Below are positions 26,147 to 36,196 of a stretch of DNA of 57,176 nt, one piece after another. A program made the position numbers and the translations under genes. The DNA is from Gluconobacter aidae (GTDB taxonomy: Bacteria > Pseudomonadota > Alphaproteobacteria > Acetobacterales > Acetobacteraceae). The first letter of the stretch is position 1, and every line of letters starts with the position of its first letter. Where the stretch lies: contig NZ_WIPH01000016.1 of assembly GCF_009547075.1 (NCBI RefSeq), forward strand, positions 1-57,176, read 5' to 3'. The notes under the pieces are model-generated. The model saw nothing but the letters and a program-made list of their open reading frames with translations, was not told where the DNA came from and made no database searches.

Positions 26147-27613
26147 TCAGGCCGTACCACCCACCGTCAGACCCGAAATCTTCAGGGTCGGCTGACCGAC
26201 ACCCACCGGCACGCCCTGACCGGCCTTGCCGCAGGTTCCAATACCAGGATCCAGCGCCACATCGGAGCCGATCATGGAAATCTGGTTCATCGCATCCGCC
26301 CCATTGCCGATCAGCGTGGCGCCCTTCACCGGACGGATGATTTTACCGTCCTCGACCAGATAGGCTTCCGAAGCCGCAAACACGAACTTGCCCGACGTGA
26401 TATCCACCTGACCGCCCCCGAAGTTCACGGCATAAAGCCCGCGCTTCATCGAGCGGATCATCTCATCGGTGGTCGCACTTCCTTCCAGCATGAGCGTATT
26501 GGTCATGCGCGGCATCGGAGCATGTGCATAGGATTCCCGGCGTCCGTTCCCGGTGGATTTCGTGCCCATCAGACGGGCATTCAGCCGGTCCTGAAGGTAT
26601 CCGGTCAGAATCCCGTCCTCGATCAGAACGGTCCGGGACGTCGGCGTTCCTTCATCATCAACACTCAGCGAGCCACGACGCTCCGGAAGCGTTCCATCAT
26701 CCACCACAGTCACGCCTGGAGACGCCACACGCTTACCGATCATCCCCGAGAAGGACGAGGTCCCCTTGCGGTTGAAATCGCCTTCCAGCCCGTGCCCGAC
26801 GGCCTCATGCAGCAGAATGCCCGGCCATCCCGGACCAAGCACCACATCCATTTCCCCTGCGGGCGCCGGTGCGGCTTCCAGCGTAATCAGAGCCTGTTTC
26901 AGGGCCTTATCGACGGCATCCCGCCACGTTTCCGGCGCCAGCAGACGGTCCAGTTCATAGCGCCCCCCCAGACCACAGCTTCCGCTCTCACGCTGACCGT
27001 TCTTTTCCACAACGACAGACACGTTCATGCGCACCAGCGGACGCAGGTCCGCCACATCGCCGCCGGAGTCCGCGCGCCGCATGATCTGCACGGCCTGCCA
27101 TTCGGAACTCAGTACGGCACTGACCTGCACCACCCGGGAATCCAGCCCCCGCGCATAGGCATCGATCTCACTCAGAACTGCTGCACGCGCTGCAAAATCC
27201 GTTCCTTCAAGCGGGCGGGAGTCGCCATAAAGCCGCTGGTTCGTCGCTTGCGGTCCCGGCGCCATGATGCCGCTGCGTCCCTGCCGCACGGCACCCACCG
27301 TACTGACAGCCCGCTCCAGAGCATCCCGGCTGATATCGTCCGCATGCGCAAAAGCCGTCTCCGTTCCCAGGACAGCCCGCAGCCCGAACCCCGAGGACGT
27401 GTTGAAGCTCGCCGAACGGATCGTCCCGTCATCCAGGCTGATGCTTTCGTTCTCCCGGTATTCCAGGAACAGCTCGCCATCATCCACGCCATCAAGCCCC
27501 CGATTAACGAGCGCCCGGGCATCGTCACGGGTCAGCTTTGAATCGGGTCGCCCGAAAAACAGGGCGTCGGTCGTCGCAAGAGCGCCCAGAGCATCATCAG
27601 CAGCAACAGACAT
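26147..27613 (-). CDS. tldD: TldD metalloprotease
   Basis: TldD and its partner TldE/PmbA form a cytoplasmic zinc protease that degrades unfolded peptides and matures some modified peptides and antitoxins. The 488-residue sequence contains the HEAVGHGLEGD motif, whose HEXXXH binds zinc. It also has VDDGTLPERRGSLSVDDEGT and the YAHAPMPRMTNT block typical of TldD. GGAG lies seven bases before the ATG. The tldE/pmbA gene is not in the window. The length is normal and no residue looks missing. Confidence 0.94.
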   Translation of the reverse strand: MSVAADDALGALATTDALFFGRPDSKLTRDDARALVNRGLDGVDDGELFLEYRENESISLDDGTIRSASFNTSSGFGLRAVLGTETAFAHADDISRDALERAVSTVGAVRQGRSGIMAPGPQATNQRLYGDSRPLEGTDFAARAAVLSEIDAYARGLDSRVVQVSAVLSSEWQAVQIMRRADSGGDVADLRPLVRMNVSVVVEKNGQRESGSCGLGGRYELDRLLAPETWRDAVDKALKQALITLEAAPAPAGEMDVVLGPGWPGILLHEAVGHGLEGDFNRKGTSSFSGMIGKRVASPGVTVVDDGTLPERRGSLSVDDEGTPTSRTVLIEDGILTGYLQDRLNARLMGTKSTGNGRRESYAHAPMPRMTNTLMLEGSATTDEMIRSMKRGLYAVNFGGGQVDITSGKFVFAASEAYLVEDGKIIRPVKGATLIGNGADAMNQISMIGSDVALDPGIGTCGKAGQGVPVGVGQPTLKISGLTVGGTA

Positions 27614-27689
27614 GAGAAATCTCCAGACAGAACAGACCGGCTTTTCCGGCAGACAGATTGAACACAGAGCGGATCACAGCACAGGGCTT

Positions 27690-28853
27690 TTAAGAAAGGG
27701 CCTTTTCCAGCCGTTTCAAGGCCTCCCGCAGGATCTCCGGCTTTTTGCAGAACGCGAACCGGATCAGGTTCCGCGGCGCGACATCACCCTGCGGGTCATA
27801 GAAAGCCGAAACCGGGATCGTGGCCACACCCGCATGTTCCACCAGCCAGCGCGCGAATTCAACATCGCCCCGTCCGGCCGCATGACGCGAAATATCCGCC
27901 ACGATAAAATAACTGCCATCCGCAGGCAGCGTCTCAAAACCCAGCCGGTGCAGACCATCCCGCAGCAGATCCCGCCGTGTTTCCATCTGCGCCGACAGCC
28001 CTTCGTAATAGCTGTCATCCTTGTTCAGCCCGTAAGCCACGGCCCGCTGAAGGTTCGGAGCAGTTGCGAACACCAGAACCTGATGCGCCTTCGCCACCAC
28101 GGACGCCAGCGCCGCCGGTGCCGTCACATACCCGACTTTCCATCCCGTCAGGGAGAAGCTCTTGCCAGCGCTCCCGATCCGCATGCATCGCTCGCGCATC
28201 CCTGGCAGGGTCATCAGCGGGATGTGTTTCACGTGAAACGTCAGATGCTCGTAAACCTCGTCACAGATCGCATAGACATCATGCTCCCGCACCAGTTCCG
28301 CAATCAGCTCCAGCTCCTCGCGGACAAACACCTTCCCGGACGGGTTCATCGGTGAATTGAGCATGATCGCCTTGGTCTTCGGACCAAACGCGGCCCGAAG
28401 CTCCGCCTCCGGCACGGACCAGTGTGGCGGTGCAAGCCGCACACAGCGTGGCACCGCCCCCAGAAGCTTCAGAGCCGGCAGATAGGTGTCATAAAGCGGC
28501 TCGATCACCACCACCTCATCCCCCGGCTCCACGACCGCCATCAGACAAGCCGCCAGAGCTTCCGTCGCGCCGGACGTCACGACAACTTCCGCCGCAGGAT
28601 CGACCTCAAGCCCATAGAAACGCCGGCTGGACGCCGCCACAGCCTCACGCAGTTCCGGCAGGCCCGTCAGCGGCGCATACTGGTTGCGCCCGTCGCGCAA
28701 CGCATCCGCCGCGACCTGGATGATGTCCTGCGGCCCTTCCGTATCCGGGAATCCCTGCCCGAGATTGATCGCCCCATGCTTCACGGCAAGCTGTGACATA
28801 ATCGTGAAAATGGTCGTCGGAAGGCTCGCAAGATACTGATTGGGCGTTTTCAT
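27690..28853 (-). CDS. PLP-dependent aminotransferase, class I/II
   Basis: This 387-residue fold-type I aminotransferase has NLGQGFPDTEGP near the N-terminus, the VVVTSGATEAL cofactor block, LNSPMNPSGKV, and the pyridoxal lysine in GSAGKSFSLTGWKVGY. The tail carries NLIRFAFCKKPEIL. The closest families are methionine aminotransferase (YbdL) and kynurenine/glutamine transaminase; the substrate cannot be fixed from sequence. The ATG at 28853 is chosen over a TTG three bases before it. A parS-like site lies within the gene at 28225-28240. Confidence 0.85.
   Translation of the reverse strand: MKTPNQYLASLPTTIFTIMSQLAVKHGAINLGQGFPDTEGPQDIIQVAADALRDGRNQYAPLTGLPELREAVAASSRRFYGLEVDPAAEVVVTSGATEALAACLMAVVEPGDEVVVIEPLYDTYLPALKLLGAVPRCVRLAPPHWSVPEAELRAAFGPKTKAIMLNSPMNPSGKVFVREELELIAELVREHDVYAICDEVYEHLTFHVKHIPLMTLPGMRERCMRIGSAGKSFSLTGWKVGYVTAPAALASVVAKAHQVLVFATAPNLQRAVAYGLNKDDSYYEGLSAQMETRRDLLRDGLHRLGFETLPADGSYFIVADISRHAAGRGDVEFARWLVEHAGVATIPVSAFYDPQGDVAPRNLIRFAFCKKPEILREALKRLEKALS
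28225..28240. other. parS-like site (one mismatch)
   Basis: TGTTTCACGTGAAACG matches the parS palindrome TGTTTCACGTGAAACA except for the last base. It lies inside the aminotransferase gene, where on the minus strand it encodes the FHVKH stretch. Confidence 0.65.
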
Positions 28854-28972
28854 CAACGGATTCCAGAACTGACGGAAAACATAAAGCCCTGCACCATCGC
28901 AGGCTGAAGGAGCGCTGAAAAGCCTTTCGCACTCCCCTTCCGTTCCATAATGGAAATCCCGTCTCCCGCCCC

Positions 28973-29599
28973 TCAGTCCAGCCCCTGCGTTTTGCGGCGC
29001 ATATCCCGCAACAGGAGCTGCCCCAGCCCCCGCAAAAGAAGCATCGCCAGCACGACGAGGACGATTCCGATACCGCAGCAGAGGATCGCATATCCCCAGG
29101 AAAGCGGGATACCATTCCCGGGCACACCATCCGTGGTGACAGTGATCGAGAACGGGTTGTCGTCCACCACGAAAAGATCCTGCGGAACAAAGAGCCGCAG
29201 CACGGGCATCGCTGCCAAAAGAAGCCCCGTCAGCCCAAGCACGATCACGACAAATCCGCCCACAAACGCCAGCAGACTCCCCGCCGCCAGCCGCAGAAGA
29301 ACCCAGAACAGACCAAAGGGATTCGACTGCTGCACACCAACGGACAGCTCATGCCGGATCGTAAAGCGTGCGGCGAGCCTGTCCGGCTTTCCCAGTCTTT
29401 CCAGTAGCGCCAGCGCCGCCCCTTCCCCCAGCCGGGCCTGCGCCGCGACCTGAGCCCGCACTTCAGCGACGATCACATCGCGTTCGCTTTCAGGCAGGCT
29501 GAGCAGACCGCCCCGGAACTCGTGCAGGTACCGTTCGAGCGGCAGGGAAAGCAGATCGCTGTCTTTCAGGCCGTCCGGGGATGAGGAAGCAGGCATCAT
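28973..29599 (-). CDS. HAAS/DUF1700-like membrane protein
   Basis: This protein of about 208 residues has an N-terminal helical region ([20 protein letters not shown], then [10 protein letters not shown] and [14 protein letters not shown]) that resembles the HAAS domain of DUF1700 proteins. Three hydrophobic segments follow, with a short extracytoplasmic stretch between the second and third. Such proteins are often paired with PadR-type regulators, but none is here. Two adjacent ATGs (29599 and 29596) are possible starts. A longer in-frame reading from 29692 would run through the glnA leader region and is less likely. Confidence 0.65.
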   Translation of the reverse strand: MMPASSSPDGLKDSDLLSLPLERYLHEFRGGLLSLPESERDVIVAEVRAQVAAQARLGEGAALALLERLGKPDRLAARFTIRHELSVGVQQSNPFGLFWVLLRLAAGSLLAFVGGFVVIVLGLTGLLLAAMPVLRLFVPQDLFVVDDNPFSITVTTDGVPGNGIPLSWGYAILCCGIGIVLVVLAMLLLRGLGQLLLRDMRRKTQGLD

Positions 29600-29792
29600 G
29601 AGGATATTTCCCAAAAAGAGTCTCGCTGCTCTCTTTGCATGCAAGTTCCGGACCAGATGTGGAAAACTCCGGTTCGCTTCCGAAAGATTCAATCATGAAT
29701 CCGCCAAATGGCGTAATTTCCCATACTCGACAGACGGGCATTTGTCGCTTAATCGTTTTGCAGCCGTTTACACGATGCAAGGCGACAGATCG

Positions 29793-31325
29793 ATGGCCAA
29801 GAAAGCCCCCACTTCCTCTACCGTGAAACCGAAGGCCGCTCCCGCGCGCCGTCCCTCGAAGGCCGCAGCCTCCAAGGCTGCTCCCGCAGCCGCTGGCAAG
29901 CCGCCCGCCCCGAACCCGCAGGCCGTCGCCCGCGTCTTCGAGATGATCCAGGAGCACGCGGCGGAATTCGTCGATCTGCGCTTTACGGACCCCAAGGGCA
30001 AGTGGCACCACACGACCCAGACGGTCTCGACCATCGAAGACGGTACCTTTGTTGAAGGCTTCATGTTCGACGGCTCTTCCATCCAGGGCTGGAAGGCCAT
30101 CAACGAGTCCGACATGGTTCTGCTTCCGGATCCGGAAACGGCCGTCATGGACCCGTTCTCCGCCAAGCCGCAGCTGATCCTGTTCTGCGACATCATCGAT
30201 CCGAAGACGGGCAACTTCTACAACCGCGACCCGCGCTCGACCGCCAAGCTCGCAGAAGCCTACCTCAAGGAAGCCGGCTTCGGTGACACGGCGTTCTTTG
30301 GTCCGGAAGCCGAGTTCTTCATCTTCGACAACGTGCAGTTCGGCACAGGCCCGAACTTCGGCATGTACCAGCTCGACAGCATCGAAGGCCCCGGCGCCTC
30401 CCTGAAGGCCTATCCGGAAGGCAACATGGGCCATCGCCCTGTCGTCAAGGGTGGCTACTTCCCGGTCCCGCCCGTGGACAGCGAGAACGACCTGCGCGCC
30501 GAAATGCTCTCCACGATGGGCGAAATGGGCCTGCCGATCGAAAAGCATCACCACGAAGTCGCCCAGTCGCAGCACGAGCTCGGCACGAAGTTCGACACGC
30601 TCGTGAAGTCCGCCGACTTCATGCAGATCTACAAGTACTGCGTACACAACGTCGCCCATTCCTACGGCAAGACGGCCACGTTCATGCCGAAGCCGATTGC
30701 GGGCGACAATGGCTCGGGCATGCATGTCCACCAGTCCATCTGGAAAGACGGCAAGCCGACTTTCGCTGGCGACAAGTACGCTGATCTGTCCGAAGACGCG
30801 CTGTACTACATCGGTGGCATCATCAAGCACGCGAAGGCCCTGAATGCCTTCACGAACCCGTCCACCAACTCCTACAAGCGCCTGATTCCGGGCTTCGAAG
30901 CCCCCGTGCTTCTGGCTTACTCCGCTGCGAACCGTTCGGCCTCCTGCCGTATCCCGCATGCGACCAACCCGAAGGCCAAGCGCGTTGAAGTCCGCTTCCC
31001 GGACCCGACCGCCAACCCGTATCTGGCCTTCGCCGCCATGCTGATGGCCGGCCTCGACGGCATCCGCAACAAGATCCATCCGGGCGACGCCATGGACAAG
31101 GATCTGTACGAGCTGCCGAAGGAAGAGCTGGCCCAGATCCCGACGGTCTGCGGTTCGCTCCGTGAAGCTCTCGAAGCCCTCAAGGAAGACCATGCCTTCC
31201 TGCTCGAAGGCGGCGTCTTCACCAAGGACCAGATCGAAAGCTACATCGACATCAAGTGGCCGGAAGTCTACAAGTTCGAACACACGCCGCATCCGGCAGA
31301 GTTCGAGATGTACTACTCGGTCTGA
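29793..31325 (+). CDS. glnA: Glutamine synthetase type I with an N-terminal extension
   Basis: This enzyme makes glutamine from glutamate, ammonia and ATP. The core is complete: [48 protein letters not shown], the [12 protein letters not shown] block and NRSASCRIP. The adenylylation site region [10 protein letters not shown] is near residue 438. The unusual part is about 42 Ala/Lys/Pro-rich residues ([20 protein letters not shown] and onward) before the normal start region, giving 510 residues instead of about 470. No ATG occurs where the usual start would be. AAGG lies ten bases before the ATG at 29793; ATG 29774 is an alternative. No glnB precedes it, unlike in many alphaproteobacteria. A terminator follows. 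Confidence 0.93.
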   Translation: MAKKAPTSSTVKPKAAPARRPSKAAASKAAPAAAGKPPAPNPQAVARVFEMIQEHAAEFVDLRFTDPKGKWHHTTQTVSTIEDGTFVEGFMFDGSSIQGWKAINESDMVLLPDPETAVMDPFSAKPQLILFCDIIDPKTGNFYNRDPRSTAKLAEAYLKEAGFGDTAFFGPEAEFFIFDNVQFGTGPNFGMYQLDSIEGPGASLKAYPEGNMGHRPVVKGGYFPVPPVDSENDLRAEMLSTMGEMGLPIEKHHHEVAQSQHELGTKFDTLVKSADFMQIYKYCVHNVAHSYGKTATFMPKPIAGDNGSGMHVHQSIWKDGKPTFAGDKYADLSEDALYYIGGIIKHAKALNAFTNPSTNSYKRLIPGFEAPVLLAYSAANRSASCRIPHATNPKAKRVEVRFPDPTANPYLAFAAMLMAGLDGIRNKIHPGDAMDKDLYELPKEELAQIPTVCGSLREALEALKEDHAFLLEGGVFTKDQIESYIDIKWPEVYKFEHTPHPAEFEMYYSV

Positions 31326-31351
31326 TCCGGGTCAGAACATCACCTCAACGG

Positions 31352-31379
31352 AAAGCCCGGCCTTCGTGCCGGGCTTTTC
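31352..31379 (+). terminator. Rho-independent terminator of glnA
   Basis: AAAGCCCGG pairs with CCGGGCTTTT across CCTTCGTG-type loop bases. It lies 27 bases after the glnA stop and before the TRIC-like gene. Confidence 0.88.
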
Positions 31380-31411
31380 TGTTTTCACCCCACCACTTCC
31401 AAGACGGCCCG

Positions 31412-32041
31412 ATGATCCCTCCCACCCTTCAGGCCTTCTCCTCCTCCGCCCTGCCCGTCCTCGACATTGCCGGCACGATCGTCTTCGCGATTTCCGGTGC
31501 GATCGAAGCCGCTCGCGCGCGCCTGACCATCGTGACCTTCATGTTTTTTGCCGCCATCACGGGCGTCGGCGGCGGCACCGTGCGGGATCTGCTGATCGGC
31601 GCCCCCGTCTTCTGGATGCACACCTCCGTCCCGATTGCCGCCTGCCTGCTTTCAGCGATCGCGGTCTGGTTTACCCCGGCCCGCTTCTGGCCCGCACGCG
31701 CCGTGGAATGGTTCGACGGCCTCGGGATCGCAGCCTATGGCGTATTCGGCTCAGCCAAGGCTCTGGCCTATGGCATTCCACTGGTCCCGGCGGCTCTCAT
31801 GGGGATCGTCAGCGCCTGCATGGGCGGTATTTTCCGGGATGTGCTGGCAGGCGTACCCTCTATCATCATCCGGCCGGAGCTTTACGTCACAGCCGTTGCC
31901 CTGGCGTCAGGAAGCTATGTCTCCCTGACGGCATTGGGTCTCAATACAAGCTTTGCGGCCATGATTGCCGTCGTGGCTGGCTTCAGCCTGCGCGCCGTCG
32001 CCCTCATAAAAGGACTCGGCCTGCCGCATTACAGACGCTAG
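31412..32041 (+). CDS. TRIC-type (YadS/UPF0126) membrane protein
   Basis: This 209-residue protein has seven predicted membrane helices in two similar halves. Both carry the family signature: GAIEAARARLTIVTFMFF with GVGGGTVRDLL, then GSAKALAYG with SACMGGIFRDVLAG. The family belongs to the trimeric intracellular cation channel group; bacterial members probably conduct potassium or, in some cases, relate to glycine uptake. The ATG at 31412 gives MIPPTLQAF and starts after the glnA terminator. A reading from 31256 would overlap glnA by 70 bases. Confidence 0.85.
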   Translation: MIPPTLQAFSSSALPVLDIAGTIVFAISGAIEAARARLTIVTFMFFAAITGVGGGTVRDLLIGAPVFWMHTSVPIAACLLSAIAVWFTPARFWPARAVEWFDGLGIAAYGVFGSAKALAYGIPLVPAALMGIVSACMGGIFRDVLAGVPSIIIRPELYVTAVALASGSYVSLTALGLNTSFAAMIAVVAGFSLRAVALIKGLGLPHYRR

Positions 32042-32065
32042 GCGGCAGGCCCGTTCAGACGCCTC

Positions 32066-32278
32066 TCAAACGATAACGTCAAACCCGACATCTTCCACGA
32101 CATGCTGCAACGCCACTGGCGTCACTTTCTGCTCGTCATACTGAATGGCAGCCTGCCCCGGATCGAGTGTCACCTGTGCGGACGACACACCCGGAACATT
32201 GGACAGCGCAGACTGCAATTTGCCCGAACATCCGTTGCACGACATTCCGTCAACCCTGAACGTCACCATCGATACCAT
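32066..32278 (-). CDS. Heavy-metal-binding (HMA) chaperone, CopZ-like
   Basis: This 70-residue HMA domain has the metal site GMSCNGC (residues 11-17), followed by the typical SALSNVPGVSSAQVTLDP and the end ALQHVVEDVGFDVIV. Such proteins bind Cu(I) or similar soft metals and pass them to an exporter. GGGAGAG lies six bases before the ATG at 32278; a second in-frame ATG is at 32269. No copper ATPase is adjacent in the window. Its stop faces the TRIC-like gene. Confidence 0.85.
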   Translation of the reverse strand: MVSMVTFRVDGMSCNGCSGKLQSALSNVPGVSSAQVTLDPGQAAIQYDEQKVTPVALQHVVEDVGFDVIV

Positions 32279-32368
32279 AAGAGACTCTCCCGTCTTTCAG
32301 AGGCTGCTCCGCAAAGCAGTCGATCCCCGAATGGGGCATATATTCCGCCCAAAAAGCAAACTGCTTTT

Positions 32369-32680
32369 TCAGACTGCGTCCGCGGCCTCGTCCAGCGGCC
32401 GGATCTTCATGACCTCGGCCTGCGCACCGCATTTCGCAAGCACATCACCCAGAACCTTGAAATGCGGGGACGCCAGATGCGCCTGAAATCCGGCTTCCGA
32501 AGTCCAGATTTCGTTCGCCACGAACCGGCCCGCTTTCTCCACATCCCTGCTGACAACATACTGAAGGCAGGCTTCTTCCTTGCGTGACGCAACGACACAG
32601 GCAGCAAAAGCCCGCTCGGCAGCGACCGCATGTTCAGCGCTCACCGTAACAACGGCCGTGATGTGAACCGTCTGGCTCAT
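32369..32680 (-). CDS. ABM-domain monooxygenase-like protein (YgiN type)
   Basis: This 103-residue protein has one antibiotic-biosynthesis-monooxygenase fold: ITAVVTVSAEHA, then SRKEEACLQYVVSRDV, ANEIWTSEAGFQAHLASPHF and an acidic end. Relatives include quinol monooxygenase YgiN. GAGGAG precedes two consecutive ATGs at 32683 and 32680; the second has the better spacing. It may be co-transcribed with the CopZ-like gene 90 bases downstream. A second ABM gene occurs at 37671. Confidence 0.8.
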   Translation of the reverse strand: MSQTVHITAVVTVSAEHAVAAERAFAACVVASRKEEACLQYVVSRDVEKAGRFVANEIWTSEAGFQAHLASPHFKVLGDVLAKCGAQAEVMKIRPLDEAADAV

Positions 32681-32739
32681 CATAAAACTCCTCATCTTCA
32701 ATAGAGCCGCCCCCTCAATGGTCGTGCAGACGGGGGCAG

Positions 32740-32755
32740 CGTTTCATGTGAAACC
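32740..32755. other. Degenerate parS-like site (three mismatches)
   Basis: CGTTTCATGTGAAACC matches parS at 13 of 16 positions and keeps the GTTTCA and TGAAAC half-sites. It is intergenic, between the ABM gene and gcvP. Confidence 0.35.
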
Positions 32756-32810
32756 ATACCTCACTCCCTTGTGATAAAGAACCCATGCCCGGTATCGGGA
32801 GCCCGCACAG

Positions 32811-32843
32811 AAAAAAGGCGCCCCCCAAAGGAAGACGCCTTTC
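32811..32843 (-). terminator. Rho-independent terminator of the gcv operon
   Basis: On the minus strand, AAGGCG pairs with CGCCTT across a loop of about 15 bases, followed by a run of T. It lies 26 bases beyond the gcvP stop. Confidence 0.75.
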
Positions 32844-32868
32844 CTAAATGCCAGGCTGAAAAAGCCGC

Positions 32869-35724
32869 TCAGCCTTCCGCGTAAGTCGAAATATCCGGGC
32901 AGGAACAGACGAGGTTCCGGTCCCCCCAGGCATTGTCCAGACGCCCGACCGGCGACCAGTATTTGGACGTGTCCACACCGCCGGGGAAACACCCTGCCTC
33001 GCGGCTGTAGGAGCGGTCCCACGCGCCGGCCAGATCCGCCGTGGTATGCGGCGCAAACCGCAGAGGGCTGGCCTCCATCGCCACGCGCCCGGCTTCGACT
33101 TCGGCAATTTCCGCGCGAATGGCGATCATCGCATCGCAGAAGCGATCCAGCTCACCCTTGCCCTCGGATTCCGTCGGCTCGATCATGAATGTCCCCGCCA
33201 CCGGGAAACTGACCGTTGGCGCGTGGAACCCGTGGTCGATCAGACGCTTGGCGATATCGTCCACCGTCACGCCAACCGTGTCCTTCAGCGGCCGCAGATC
33301 CACGATGCATTCATGCGCCGTAAAGCCGTTCGTGCCGCGATACAGAACCGGATAATGCCCTTCCAGACGCGACGCGATGTAGTTCGCATTCAGGATCGCC
33401 ATCGTCGTCGCCTGACGCAGCCCCGCATCGCCCATCATCATGATGTAAGCCGCGGAAATCGGCAGAATGGACGCCGACCCATAAGGCGCCGCGGACACTG
33501 CAACCCCATGCTGCCCCGGCAGATAGGGTGCCAAGTGCTTGCCCACACCGATCGGCCCCATGCCCGGGCCGCCGCCACCATGCGGAATGCAGAACGTCTT
33601 GTGCAGGTTGAAATGCGAGACATCCGCGCCATACAGACCCGGACGTGCCAGCCCAACCTGCGCATTGAGGTTCGCGCCATCCAGATAGACCTGACCACCC
33701 GCCTCATGGACAAGCTCGCAGATCTCGACGATCCGCTCCTCGAACACGCCATGCGTGGACGGATACGTAATCATGATAGCCGCCACGCGCCCGTCATGCT
33801 GCGCGATCCTGGTCTTCAGATCCTCGACATCGACATTGCCGTTCTCGTCACAGGCCACAACGACAACCCGCATCCCGACCATCTGCGCCGAAGCCGGGTT
33901 GGTCCCATGTGCGGAAGCCGGAATCAGGCAGACGTCGCGATTTTCGTCCCCACGCGCGCGGTGATAGCCACGGATCGCCAGAAGTCCGGCATACTCACCC
34001 TGCGCGCCGGAGTTCGGCTGAAGCGACACGGCGTCATACCCCGAAATCGCACAGAGCGCACGCTCCAGATACGCGAACAGTTCGGCATAACCCTGAACCT
34101 GATCGGCGGGCGCGAACGGATGAATCCGCGAAAATTCTGGCCAGGTGATGGGGATCATCTCCGCCGTCGCATTGAGCTTCATGGTGCAGGAACCCAGCGG
34201 GATCATCGTGCGATCCAGCGCCAGATCCTTGTCCGCCAGCGCCCGCATATAGCGCAGCAGATCCGTTTCGGAACGGTGTGCATGGAACACAGGATGCGTC
34301 AGCAGCGGAGCCGTCCGCGACAGCCCCTCCGGCAGCGCATCCGTCACATCCAGCGCCTGCTCGACAGAGGCCAGATCCGCGCCCTCACCCGCGAACGCCG
34401 CCCAGACCGCACGGATCGTCTCCGGCGTCGTGGTCTCGTCACAGGACACACCGATCCGACCATCGCCCGCATCGCGCAGATTGATGCCGGATGCCACGGC
34501 CCGCGCCAGAACCTGCGGTGCGGACTCGCCAGCCTGAACGGTGATGGTATCGAAAAACACCTCCGTCTCGACGCTCGCACCCAGAGTCTTCAGCCCGGCG
34601 GACAGGATCGCCGCCATCCGGTGCGTGCGTGCGGCAATGGCCTTCAGACCTTCCGGCCCGTGATAAACCGCGTACATGGAGGCGATGATCGCCAGCAGCG
34701 CCTGCGCCGTGCAGATGTTGGATGTCGCCTTTTCGCGGCGGATATGCTGCTCGCGCGTCTGAAGCGCCAGACGATAGGCGGGCTTGCCCGCACTGTCGCG
34801 CGACACCCCGACCAGACGCCCCGGCATGTGCCGCTTGAACGCATCGCGCGTCGCCATGAACGCCGCATGCGGGCCACCAGCCCCCATCGGCACGCCATAA
34901 CGCTGCATCGAGCCGATCGCGATATCCGCACCCAGCGCGCCCGGGCTTTCCAGCAGCACCAACGCCAGCGGATCACAGGCCAGAGCCGCGATCGCACCCT
35001 TTTCATGCAGCGCCGCGATCACGCCGCGCAGATCCCGCACCTGCCCCGAAGACCCCGGATAGGACAGCAGCGCGCCAAAAACGGAAGACGCATCCAGATC
35101 CGTCTCCGGATCGCCCACCACAACATCCCAGCCCAGCGGCTCAGCGCGTGTGCGGATTACGGCAACCGTCTGCGGATGCGTGTCGGCATCCACAAAGAAC
35201 GCCGTCGCCTTCGATTTACCCACACGCTGCGCCAGTGCCATGGCTTCCGCACAGGCCGTGCCCTCGTCCAGCAGGGACGCATTGGCGATGTCCAGCCCCG
35301 TCAGATCCGCCACCAGCGTCTGGAAGTTCAGCAGCGCCTCAAGACGCCCCTGGCTGATTTCGGGCTGATACGGCGTATAGGCCGTATACCAAGCCGGATT
35401 TTCGAGAATGTTCCGCTGGATGACCGGCGGCAGAACCGTATCGTAATAGCCCTGCCCGATCATGGATGTCAGAACCTGATTGCGCGAGGCGATCTGCCGC
35501 AGACGCACGAGCGCATCCTGCTCGGTCAGGGCCGCGCCGATCCCGTGATCCCCGCGATCGAGAATGGCGGCCGGAATGGTCCGGTCGATCAGGTCATCGA
35601 GACTGGACGCGCCAACGACCCGCAGCATCTCCCCGATTTCGGAAGGACGCGGGCCGATATGGCGGGAGCTGAAATCTTCGGTCTGGGCAGGCCACAAGGT
35701 CGTCACAGGCAGGTTCTCTGGCAT
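32869..35724 (-). CDS. gcvP: Glycine dehydrogenase (decarboxylating), P-protein
   Basis: This is the P subunit of the glycine cleavage system: it decarboxylates glycine with pyridoxal phosphate and loads the aminomethyl group on GcvH lipoate. The single long chain (951 residues from the ATG at 35724) is the homodimeric type. The N-terminal half starts [17 protein letters not shown]. The C-terminal half holds the cofactor lysine in [17 protein letters not shown] and [12 protein letters not shown]. An in-frame TTG at 35796 is an unlikely start. Ribosome site is weak, consistent with coupling to gcvH 76 bases upstream. It ends the riboswitch-controlled gcvT-gcvH-gcvP operon. Confidence 0.96.
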   Translation of the reverse strand: MPENLPVTTLWPAQTEDFSSRHIGPRPSEIGEMLRVVGASSLDDLIDRTIPAAILDRGDHGIGAALTEQDALVRLRQIASRNQVLTSMIGQGYYDTVLPPVIQRNILENPAWYTAYTPYQPEISQGRLEALLNFQTLVADLTGLDIANASLLDEGTACAEAMALAQRVGKSKATAFFVDADTHPQTVAVIRTRAEPLGWDVVVGDPETDLDASSVFGALLSYPGSSGQVRDLRGVIAALHEKGAIAALACDPLALVLLESPGALGADIAIGSMQRYGVPMGAGGPHAAFMATRDAFKRHMPGRLVGVSRDSAGKPAYRLALQTREQHIRREKATSNICTAQALLAIIASMYAVYHGPEGLKAIAARTHRMAAILSAGLKTLGASVETEVFFDTITVQAGESAPQVLARAVASGINLRDAGDGRIGVSCDETTTPETIRAVWAAFAGEGADLASVEQALDVTDALPEGLSRTAPLLTHPVFHAHRSETDLLRYMRALADKDLALDRTMIPLGSCTMKLNATAEMIPITWPEFSRIHPFAPADQVQGYAELFAYLERALCAISGYDAVSLQPNSGAQGEYAGLLAIRGYHRARGDENRDVCLIPASAHGTNPASAQMVGMRVVVVACDENGNVDVEDLKTRIAQHDGRVAAIMITYPSTHGVFEERIVEICELVHEAGGQVYLDGANLNAQVGLARPGLYGADVSHFNLHKTFCIPHGGGGPGMGPIGVGKHLAPYLPGQHGVAVSAAPYGSASILPISAAYIMMMGDAGLRQATTMAILNANYIASRLEGHYPVLYRGTNGFTAHECIVDLRPLKDTVGVTVDDIAKRLIDHGFHAPTVSFPVAGTFMIEPTESEGKGELDRFCDAMIAIRAEIAEVEAGRVAMEASPLRFAPHTTADLAGAWDRSYSREAGCFPGGVDTSKYWSPVGRLDNAWGDRNLVCSCPDISTYAEG

Positions 35725-35800
35725 TTCATGAAAGCAGTGGCGGAAATCGGGAGCAGGCTGAAAGAAAAACGGGGCCTGCCAGCGCAGACCCCGCAAGCCC

Positions 35801-36160
35801 TCAGAGGCTCTTGTACTGTTCGGCCGTCAGCAGGCCCTTGAGGTCGTCCGGGTTGGCAACCGTCATGCGGAAGATCCAGCCCTCGCCTTCCGGATCCTTG
35901 CCCACCAGCGTCGGATCATCGGACAGCGCGTCATTGAAGCCAGCCAGCGTGCCCGCGACCGGCGCATAGATGTCGGACGCCGCCTTCACGGACTCGACGA
36001 CCGCCGCCGCATCCCCGGCGGCGACTTCCGTGCCTTCGTCCTTGGCTTCGACGAACACCAGTTCGCCCAGCTCTTCGGAGGCATGAGCCGTGATGCCGAC
36101 AGTGGCCTGATCGCCATCGACGCGGATCCATTCATGGGACTTCGTGTAATAGGTCGTCAT
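35801..36160 (-). CDS. gcvH: Glycine cleavage system H protein
   Basis: This 119-residue lipoyl carrier shuttles the aminomethyl group between GcvP, GcvT and the lipoamide dehydrogenase. The lipoylated lysine is residue 59 in [11 protein letters not shown]. Other family marks are [31 protein letters not shown] and the acidic EGEGWIF near the end. AGGA precedes the ATG at ten bases. It lies between gcvT and gcvP in the operon. Confidence 0.97.
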   Translation of the reverse strand: MTTYYTKSHEWIRVDGDQATVGITAHASEELGELVFVEAKDEGTEVAAGDAAAVVESVKAASDIYAPVAGTLAGFNDALSDDPTLVGKDPEGEGWIFRMTVANPDDLKGLLTAEQYKSL

Positions 36161-36196
36161 TGCTGCTTTTTCCTGATCTGAAGTTCGACTGTAAGT

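Noticed and set aside
33046-35841. Plus-strand open frame of 931 codons
   Set aside because: It lies antisense to gcvP, which has clear family motifs. The composition (Arg/His/Gln-rich) is that of a shadow frame.
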